64,000 nucleotides of DNA from Macrolepiota albuminosa (Eukaryota; Basidiomycota; Agaricomycetes; Agaricales; Agaricaceae): positions 1-64,000 of the forward strand of contig JAMWFC010000010.1 in the NCBI GenBank assembly GCA_027475525.1, read 5' to 3'. A program made the translations under genes and the position numbers. Positions 56,382 through 64,000 of this stretch are shown here, in pieces. The notes under the pieces are model-generated. The model was not told the DNA's origin. It did no database searches and worked only from the letters and a program-made list of their open reading frames with translations. Position 1 is the first letter of the stretch. Each line of letters starts with the position of its first letter.

Positions 56382-57506
56382 CCTTCCCACGCTAACTCCT
56401 ATTTTAAAAATAAATATATATATATTTGAGGCTTCCCAAGTCCTCTTATCGTGCAGGTGTTCTGCCGCACGGTAGTGCCTGTATCCGTGAATAAAACGAA
56501 GGCTGCTGAAAGACAACCTGCGCGAAATACAACATGTGTTATGTCCAGGTTACACTTATAAAGTATACTTGTACTTGTAATTGAACCTCAGGTTTAGCAA
56601 TAAAGAATCTTAACGGGTACAATCCAGACCAACTTTCCAGTAAGAGAACATTGAGAGGGCAGCATATATGCGACACAAAAAAACTTGATGGACTGGCCGA
56701 GGTGAGTTCAGCTTCATGAACCACCACATCAGTGCCTTCGGTCATCATATCGACCTCGGTCCCGGTCATGGTCCCCGTCCATAACCGCGGTCGCGGTCCC
56801 TATCACCCCGATCATAGTCTTGATAGCCTCCCGGTCACCCCGGTCTTAAGGCGGTAGATGCTGTCGATCATGAGGGGAGAGTCCGCGTTGTCTACTGGGC
56901 GACGCATCTTCTGAATCAGACGATGTGACGTTATAAGCGCGCGCATGCGGTGAAGAGGTGATCGGAAGAACGAGGTTGGATGCGGACCGTCGTGTTGGAG
57001 TAGGAATAGCGATGGGCGTCGATGCAGAGTTTTGCGTCAATGTGCCGGTCAAGGCCAGTCGTGCTTCTTCAATCGCCTGAACCCATTCTTACACTTCTCC
57101 AGAGGTCTGTCTGGGCTTGCAAATAAAACGTCCTGACGGGGGAGACAAGCCAAAATGTATTTTTGTGTCGCTTTAGAGTCACTTGTGTACACGAGTGAAC
57201 ATCAGAAAGCTCAAGAAGTCGGAGGAGCTGATATTCGGCGGAACTCTTGTAGTATGCCAGATATAACACGAACCACCGTTTCTTCCACGTCTAGAAGGAA
57301 CAACATGAACATGAGCAGTATGACATGTACAACGTCACTCACCTTTCGTCGGTGACCCTTCTTCCACATTTTATCACACCTTCTTCCAAGTTTTGACATT
57401 GTCTCCGCATATCGGCAGACTTCCAGCCATCCTCTTCCTCATCTTCTTCCTCTGAATCCCCACTTGCGGACCTGCGTTCAGCGATTGATGAAAGTGCTGC
57501 GATTAT

Positions 57507-57810
57507 TCCTTGTTCCGCGGCCTTTCCTCCTCCACCTCCAATCCCACTTCCACTTCCACCTCGCCCTCGTCATTGATCTCCACCTCCACCGCCATCGCTG
57601 GACATAAACACCACGAACTCGACACCCCCGCGACCATCGCCACCTTCACACTCAAATGCCTGTCCATCGTCTGCCCGCAGCGCACGTGCACGTCCCCCTC
57701 CGCCGTCAAGGACCACCTGTTCAAAATCCCTCAACTTGTGCTTGGGTGGGAGAGGTACCACGATCTCCAAGAGCAGATCGGGAAGGTACGAGTCAATGTG
57801 CCACGGCGAC
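57507..57810 (+). pseudogene. DUS1: Dus1 3-prime fragment (copy 2)
   Basis: It joins at a deletion point to FRGLSSSTSNPTSTS, continues KCLSIVCPQRTCTSPSAVKD and HLFKIPQLVLGWERYHDLQE, and ends with QIGKVRV before decaying. This keeps the conserved SAVKxHLFKIL helix lost from the 15225 copy. Confidence 0.7.
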
Positions 57811-57829
57811 TGAAAGTGCACCTCATCCT

Positions 57830-58460
57830 CTTTCCACTCCTGGCCTCAAGCTCCGGCGATTCAGACTCAACACTCCTGGTCTCCTCTCCACCACTACCAC
57901 TCCCTCCTGACTCCTCAGCGCCCATGCCCGTCCCAGCCCCAACCCCAGTGCCAGTCACAGCGCCGAGCCCATTACCCACAGTAGCCGCAGCCGCAGCCTC
58001 AAGCATAGATGCAAACATCATCGAATACAACCCTTGCGGCGACTGCATCGCAGACGCAGGGTACTCACCTGGCAGGGCATAAAACAACGACGGGTCCGTG
58101 GAACGGCATCGTCGGTGAGGGCAGGATCGTGTTGAGGAGCATCTGTGCCTGCGCCGATGGGATGTGCAGATGCGGGTGTTGAGGCAGGGGTGGAGGTGGG
58201 GAGTGCGGGCTTGAGGTCGGCGGCGAAAAGGTTGCCGTCGGTGAGGGCAGGATCGTGTTGAGGAGCATCTGTGCCTGCGCCGATGGGATGTGCAGATGCG
58301 GGTGTTGAGGCGGGGGTGGAGGTGGGGAGCGTGGGCAGCAAAAAGGTCACGTATCCGTTCAACGAGGGGCCAGGTGTGGGAGAGGTGCCGTTGGTCCCAT
58401 TTGCGCTGGACGGGAAAGGTATGTGATGGGAGGCATGGGAGGAGAGAGGGTGAGGCGAGA
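57830..58460 (-). pseudogene. Remnant of a Pro/Ala/His/Tyr-rich protein (copy 3)
   Basis: Diverged third copy of the 11320-12420 remnant ([12 protein letters not shown], poly-Ala, Gly-rich). It contains an internal tandem duplication of about 120 bp (HPHLHIPSAQAQMLLNTIL encoded twice, near 58115 and 58235). Confidence 0.45.
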
Positions 58461-58615
58461 CTTGACCTGACAGCATCGCGCTGGTGTATCTATGCCTGTA
58501 GCTAACAATACACCGTGTTAGTAAAACACCCAAAGTACAAGGAACTCGCACTCAAGATAGAGCTTCAGCGTGGTCAAATGAAACTCGTCAAACCTTTCGT
58601 AAGAATAAGCTACAG

Positions 58616-58668
58616 ACAAATAATATAAGCGGAATGTTTGACTTATAATAGCGTGGGGACTCACCAGA
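58616..58668 (-). repeat. Dispersed intron fragment (copy 3)
   Basis: Only the intron portion is present (ending …ACTCACCAG on the plus strand). It follows a scrap of the TBC gene (LKIELQRGQMKLVKPF, about 58552-58599). Confidence 0.65.
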
Positions 58669-59032
58669 GCTTGGCATTGACTCACTCGAGAGGAGCGAGA
58701 GATGAGTTTAGACAAAATCTGTCAAACTTCGAGTTATTCTATCAGGATGTACGCCGTGTCCTGTGGATATGAATGTGCCTGTGCATAATCGGTGTATACG
58801 CGTGCCTGCTGCGTGTGCGTTGACTTGGGTTTGGGTGCAGTGGAAATCGGAGGAAGGGAGCTTGAACTCTCGAGGCAAGGCGATTTCTTGCACAGGGGTA
58901 TTTGCTGGACCTTAAAGCACGTGACGTACCGGTGCACCGACAATTTGATATCTATTTAGATACGATTAGATCTTACAACCTCGCATTTAAATATATATTT
59001 ATTTACTTTAAGCAAATTAGTTAGCGTGGGGA

Positions 59033-59087
59033 ACTTGATCACTTTTGACGAGGGCTCTCAAAGAGCCCTCGTCAAAAGTGATCAAGT
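59033..59087. repeat. Foldback element, 26-bp stem with 3-nt loop
   Basis: ACTTGATCACTTTTGACGAG and complement pair perfectly for 26 bp around CAA. The variable stem portion is TGACGAGG/CCTCGTCA, a third covarying version. GTTAGCGTGGGG precedes it. Confidence 0.85.
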
Positions 59088-59384
59088 AACGTGACCGCTG
59101 CCCTCTAGCCAATACAGTATGCACGCAAACTTCTATTTCAACACTTTTTTTTCTGATACGTTGTTTCTCGTTGTGCAACCTCCACAACGTCGCACAATCC
59201 GACCACGAACAACTTGCCACTGTCCTTGTTCTTACGACTTCGGCCACCACAACAGTGATCTGGAGTGGGCTTTGGCCCTGGGGAATACTAACAGTGCGTG
59301 AAAATTTCTGCTAACAATTTATATATTTTCCTATCGATCTCGATGGCGCCTGCACGACACAACCCACATCTACCCACCCCTCAA

Positions 59385-59935
59385 CTGTACTGCAGACTCA
59401 TTTCAAGGAGCCGACGAAAGAACAGTTGACTGAAATATTGCTCTCGCTGCTGTCTTCAAGATAGAGACCGTCGATGGTCAGAGTATTGAGAAGATGGACA
59501 CAAACGCGGTGTTGAGTCTTGGTATACAAAGAATAGAGGATTCTTATGTGAGTTTAGTATGTGTCGTATAATCTTGCCACGGCCTGACGTTAGAGTTAGG
59601 CGGGGAAAGTGTATTAGTGGCCGCATACCTTGCTTTTGCCTTACTAGATAGTAAATCTGTGTGATTTACGATTCTCTGATTGACAATACAAAGAGTAGAG
59701 ATTGAACCCACGAGCTGGTATCTATGCTTGGCAGCGCGCAGGCTGCAAGAAGCGTCCAAGGTCAAACTTTGGACGACATATTTACGCTGTGAGGTCCATC
59801 TTATGATTGTCTATTCTACGCCATCTTAGACTGAATCTTTAGCCCACGGCTGTAACATTACACTCTTACGTTATCCCCAATGCACGCATATAGTTCAAGT
59901 TGGTTTGCCACCAACTCCATGGCAAGTGATGGTTT
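59385..59935 (+). pseudogene. Duplicate of the unknown fragment plus TBC scraps
   Basis: Diverged copy of 16860-17830. Phrases EASKVKLWTTY (about 59740) and SSSWFATNS (about 59890) show the TBC part is shorter and further decayed. Confidence 0.5.
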
Positions 59936-60076
59936 GTGACGGAAGGGGGATAGAATATTAATTGGTAAGAGTATCTGAGGACCACAGATTGCTAGCGTTC
60001 GATAAAGCATGTAAAATATTTAACTTTTACTCAAAATCTAACTGCGCTGAAGCCACGCTGATTAAACTAACGACCT
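59936..60076. other. Spacer downstream of the last gene
   Basis: Nothing recognised. Confidence 0.3.
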
Positions 60077-63000
60077 TCAATCAGACATGTCTCCATATTC
60101 CATAATCGTGTCATCCAATGAGCTTGGAAACGGTTCAATATCCGAAGTTGATGGAACCAAGATCTCCGGCGCTGTGCGTTTAAATACTGCTTTATAAAAA
60201 CACCCTTGGATTGAAAATTGAAAACGCACCCTGATCAATCTTGGCTAACTTTTGACGACGTTGAGATATGGCATCATTGTCATCTGTAGTTATATGTTAC
60301 AATGTACAAAGCACTTGAAATTAATAATGATACGCACCGTCTTGTTCATGAGGTCGTTTGGTACCAGGTGAAGAGAGCGTCTCTTCTAAACAAATAATAT
60401 AAGCGGAATGTGTAACTTATAATAGAGTGGGACTCACCAGTGTTTTGACCGTGTGCTGAGATGCAAAATAATAAAAACAGAAAACACCAGTTGAATTAAT
60501 AAAAACATACCATTGGTTTCTTCTGTGCTGGGATCAGCAGAGATCAGAGTTGATTTTGTAGCTAGAGAGTAATAAGAAGGAGCTTGGGCGTAGATATAAA
60601 AAGAATCTTACCCATTATCTCAGCGTTAGAGTCATCTTCAGTTTGACGGATAATTCTAATAGATTCTGAATCTGGAAAGAACAGTAAGCATGAAGCTATG
60701 TGTGGATATAAAAAGAATGAAAATGCTGATTTAAGAACATACCGTTAATTCTTTCTGTGCTGGGATTAGCAGAGATCGGAGTTGATTTTGAACCTAGACA
60801 ATAGTTACAATGAGATTGTGCGTAAATACAAAAGGAATCTTACTTTTGTTAGAGTTGTCTTCAGTTTGACGGATATTTTCAGTGGATTCAGAACCTAAAA
60901 AGAGCAGTAAGAATGAACGAATGTGTGAATACAAAAAAAATCAGCATACTTGTAGATTTCGTAGCTGATCATAACCGGTCAGCAAGTTGAAAGATAGAAT
61001 AATCAGAACAAACTCACCACTAATATCATCCACATCGATTGGCTTACTCTTTGAACCTGTATGTTATGTTAAAAACATATTCCAGTATTATACCAACAAC
61101 TCACCTGATATATTCTTTGGAGTTTCAACGATCTTATCAATATCAATAGGAGCTACTCTAGAGCCTGCAACAAGTTGTTTGCAAAAAAATGACTACGAAG
61201 GAGAAAAGACTTACCAGAGGCTTTCAAGTCTGCTTTCTTGGTACGTGGTCTCCTCGCTAGTTGGATTTTAGTAAAAAGATTGATTGATTTATATTAGACG
61301 CACCTTGTTTGAGCTTAGATGTAGATGCACCGTCTGAAAATAAAAAATAAGATTGGAATATTCAGAGAACATTAGATACTAACCGGCATTATTGTGTTCA
61401 TCTTGCTTGTGTGAAATAGAAGTTTCTTTTTGTGATTTTTTTCGGGACTTTTCTTCCGCAGCAAGTAATTTTTTAACTTTTTTGCGAGCCGATGAAGTTT
61501 CTTTAGTTTCAGTCTTCTCACGAAGGCGCTCAAGATTATCCATAGAAAAGTAGTTCTTTTCTTCATCGGCAGTAGGCTTGTATAGTCGTTGATATGGTGG
61601 AATGACTAATCCTTCGCAAATATCAGCAATATCACCAGAAGTCAATTGATTAACATCATTGCTGCTGTGACTGGACAAGATTTCATCTTGATGATAATTA
61701 ATTAGGCCATCTTTAGCAAACTACAAGGATATTAATAAAAGATGAACATTCGAAATATATTAACATACCTGAACTAGTGAATCCATGAAATGACGAGCGC
61801 GTCCTGTAAGTGCAGGTTCTGATTGTCCTTCTTTATGCGAAACATCAAGTGAGAAAACTTGAGAATGATGTAAGAAGCGATAAACATCATTGAGGAAAGA
61901 AGAAACTGATGTGATATTGGCATGACGATCAGCCATAATAGCTTGTTTGGTGCGAGTTTGAACAGCAGCTGATGTTGATTTAGATGGTGCCACTATTTTG
62001 TGCCAGGTTTTAAAAGCCGTTGAGTCAGAATCCGTTTCATCATAACAATATCTTGTAATCTTGCAAATAACTTTATAGGCAGGTAAGTGATTCCAATACG
62101 GTGCCTCGTAACCAACTTCCTTGTATTCCAGTTCAACGGATAATGAGGCAGGAGCGTGAGTCGACAAGAATAACCAAGAAGCCATGGTAGAAAAATAGTT
62201 GCTTCGATTGGGATTGCCAGTGCGAGTATATTGACTAGTCATCCAAGAACTTGTCGTTTTGTGAAAAGCTCGAGTAAGAAGCTTGCGGCTTGTGGGAACA
62301 CAGTCTTCTCCGCCTTGTAATGCTTTCCATTGCTGGTCGGTGACGCTGGTTAAACCATGTGCAGAATAAGTTTTAGCAATAGATGAAATGACCTCTATAG
62401 CACGAGTAATGCGAGGGTCCTTGTGCTTGCCTTTGATTATAGAGGCGATATATGATGGTGGCTTTTCAGGTGTCATGCTATCACCTCCGTTAAGAATGCG
62501 CATAGACTCGAAGCCAGAATGACGATGTTCAATCAAAACACCAATGAAATAACAAGCAGCACGACGAAGTTCCAAAGCAGTGGGCTCACTGTGACGAGTT
62601 CTTAGATGAACTCCTTCAATAATGTCCAAATAAGTAAGATTGGAAGTGCTGTGATGACGATCGGAACGTAGTTCGTAAATTGCCATAGAATCAAATTGTC
62701 CAATAACCTAGAATAAATATAAGTAAAAAATCTCGAAATATTTATATTGGCGCACCATTATGAGACTCTCTTCTATATTTGTTAGTGTATCCATTAATCG
62801 CACCAGTTGTAAAGGCACAAGTATGCCAGTTTTTGATGGAAGTGTGGGAAGACGAAAGCCTGAAACTACTTGTGCTTTAAGAATCCAGCGGAGACGGTCA
62901 GGCATGAGGTCTAAAATGCGTTCAAGAGATTGATCGCCTTCAATTTGGACACGACGTTTGCGAATCCATTTAAAGATATTTTGAAATAGATCATCTTCAT

Positions 63001-64000
63001 ATTTTTTCCACGTGTAACGGCAGCGAATCCCAACGTTTTCAGCCTGTTGACTGAGGTCAACCCCATACCAGTAATCGACATTGCATAAAGTTTGATCCCA
63101 AACATTGAAGAGAATGTGAAAGAACTCAGCGTCGTAAACATCAATGCAGACATCCCGTAACGCAAATGGAAGAAGATCAAAGAGTTCAAGCTTAGCGTTA
63201 ATGCGAAGCTTCCATGCATTGTCGATGGTTGACTCGTCAGCAGGGTATGGATCCGTAAGAGCCAGATCATGGATTGAGGCAAGAATATTGAATAAAAGAG
63301 CCATCCACTCAATAAAAGGCGTCATAATAGATAGAGCGACACGCTGCCACTTGTAAATTTGGTTGATATTCCAGATAGCTGCAGGGCGAGTACGGAAGAA
63401 ATCGATGCGCATGAGATTGGCCAGAGCAAATGTTATGCGTTGATTGCTGAGAGCGCCTCGAATTCGAGCATTCATTGAATCAGTAGGATTAAGCTGATAT
63501 TTTAGATAGTAATTGAGTGCTTGTGATGGATTTATGTGTGGATTATTGAGAATGTCGGAAATCATCAAGATATGAGTAGTTTCGGAGTCGGAGATGCGAT
63601 GCATAGGAGTATTGGCACACAAAAGAAGAAGTAGCTGTGGCCTGAACTTGCTTTTTGAAATCATTTCTGATGAGAAAGAATTAGTTTAAATAAAAGTTTA
63701 AAAAAGATCAATATATACTTACTCATATTATAAACTCGAGCAAGCCAAGTTCCTTCTTTTGCTATAGCTAGCGCTGCATCATATCGTGCCTTCCATTTCT
63801 TAACATGGTGGCTCTGAGAAGAGGAATTGCCTTTATTATGTGCCTCGAGATGTAACTTGGCTTGATTAAGTTCGATCAAGGCATCACGATAAACACGCTT
63901 CTGCATTAAATCAAAACGGTGCGCTCCATCAAGCAAAATGGGAATGTGATGAGTAAACCGACTGTGAATAAGCTTTTCTTGTTCATAAGATATTCCATGA
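60077..64000 (-). CDS. Unknown large protein with a microexon-encoded tail (5-prime end beyond window)
   Basis: Exons: 63723-64000 (continues off the window), 62756-63666, 61769-62707, 61384-61720, 61304-61333, 61215-61256, 61106-61165, 61018-61056, 60950-60964, 60844-60894, 60743-60793, 60612-60671, 60512-60562, 60438-60455, 60338-60385, 60230-60283 and 60077-60171. From the exon at 61384 onward every junction is phase 1, and the frame ends EYGDMSD-stop. The folded part (phrases MHRISDSETTHILMISDIL, RYTWKKYEDDLFQNIFKW and MDRLRWIL-like text) belongs to no family I recognise. The tail has a Lys/Arg-rich segment (RKKVKKLLAAEEKSRKKSQK), a basic ARRPRTKKAD, and SKPIDVDDIS and APIDIDKIVE, which resemble SUMO-interaction motifs. 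Clean splicing argues for a working gene. AT-rich, like the helicase and dioxygenase genes. Fragments of it lie at 12417, 55043 and 58616. Confidence 0.65.
60512..60894 (-). repeat. Tandemly duplicated microexon pair in the last gene
   Basis: Exon type A (51 nt, at 60512-60562 and 60743-60793) and type B (60 nt at 60612-60671, 51 nt at 60844-60894) alternate with a 231-bp period. A encodes STLISADPSTEETN or STPISANPSTERIN; B encodes SESIRIIRQTEDDSN or SESTENIRQTEDNSN. All are phase 1. Confidence 0.85.

Larger units (their letters stand above)
53981..59935. repeat. Segmental duplication, right copy
   Basis: Direct-repeat partner of 11351-17830. Order here: Pro/Ala-rich remnant (53985-55045), intron-microexon fragment (55043-55147), Pro-rich remnant (55387-55680), minihelix (55870), two foldbacks (56256, 56333), charged scraps (56530-57505), Dus1 3-prime half (57507-57810), a further Pro/Ala-rich copy (57830-58460), TBC scraps (about 58545-58612), foldback (59033) and the unknown and TBC fragments to 59935. 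A 766-bp block present at 14824-15589 is missing at 57506/57507. Confidence 0.85.

Noticed and set aside
60077..64000. Starship captain or DUF3435 recombinase
   Set aside because: No R...HxRH...Y pattern was seen in the last gene. The resemblance in the helicase protein is only partial and is reported as a low-certainty finding.

Overview
This window looks like an accessory, heterochromatin-like region of a filamentous basidiomycete, most likely an Agaricomycete. The evidence is short (45-65 nt) GT-AG introns, fungal gene families (Urb1, Nik1-type histidine kinase, Rgd1-type F-BAR RhoGAP, Prm10/ThrE, Ppo-type dioxygenase, Dus1, Yta7) and a TET/JBP-like dioxygenase of the kind expanded in mushroom-forming fungi. 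No rRNA, complete tRNA, CRISPR or telomere repeat is visible. Species-level assignment is not possible from the sequence alone.

Layout. (1) 1-8021: eight tandem copies of a 993-bp satellite plus a 77-bp ninth start. Each unit carries heat-shock-element-like GAA/TTC arrays upstream of a TATA box. (2) 8.0-22.6 kb: a graveyard of broken host genes (DHA2 transporter, Dus1, TBC RabGAP, Urb1, laccase) with small foldback elements. (3) 23.1-28.6 kb: an intact AT-rich gene for a 1597-residue protein with repeated microexons at the N terminus, a TET/JBP-like 2OG-Fe(II) dioxygenase core, a chromodomain and a long unknown C-terminal region. (4) 29-37.6 kb: more truncated host genes (RhoGAP, fatty-acid dioxygenase, ThrE/Prm10, eEF1B-gamma) ending in three foldback hairpins. 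(5) 38.2-47.6 kb: an intact three-gene AT-rich cassette: an unknown 402-residue protein, a 1812-residue zinc-finger/RecQ-like helicase, and a divergent 404-residue C2H2 protein that shares a C-terminal zinc-knuckle domain with the helicase. (6) 48-53 kb: a heavily mutated Yta7 pseudogene and three families of tandem repeats. (7) 52.8-59.9 kb: a Nik1 histidine-kinase fragment fused at microhomology to a direct segmental duplication of the 11.35-17.8 kb region. (8) 60.1-64.0 kb: the 3-prime part of an intact AT-rich gene whose tail is built from tandemly duplicated phase-1 microexons.

The contrast is the main message. Recognisable host genes here are truncated or mutated, while the AT-rich genes (TET-chromo, the three-gene helicase cassette and the 60-64 kb gene) splice cleanly with consistent phase. 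They behave like resident mobile or selfish genes living in decayed sequence. The pseudogenes show many C-to-T changes at CpG, as expected where 5-methylcytosine is deaminated, and a putative 5mC oxygenase with a chromatin-reader domain lies in the same window. Four copies of a 31-32-nt hairpin with exactly the geometry of a tRNA acceptor plus T arm, and the heat-shock-promoter-like satellite, are the most unusual non-coding signals. Family assignments rest on remembered family motifs, not on searches.
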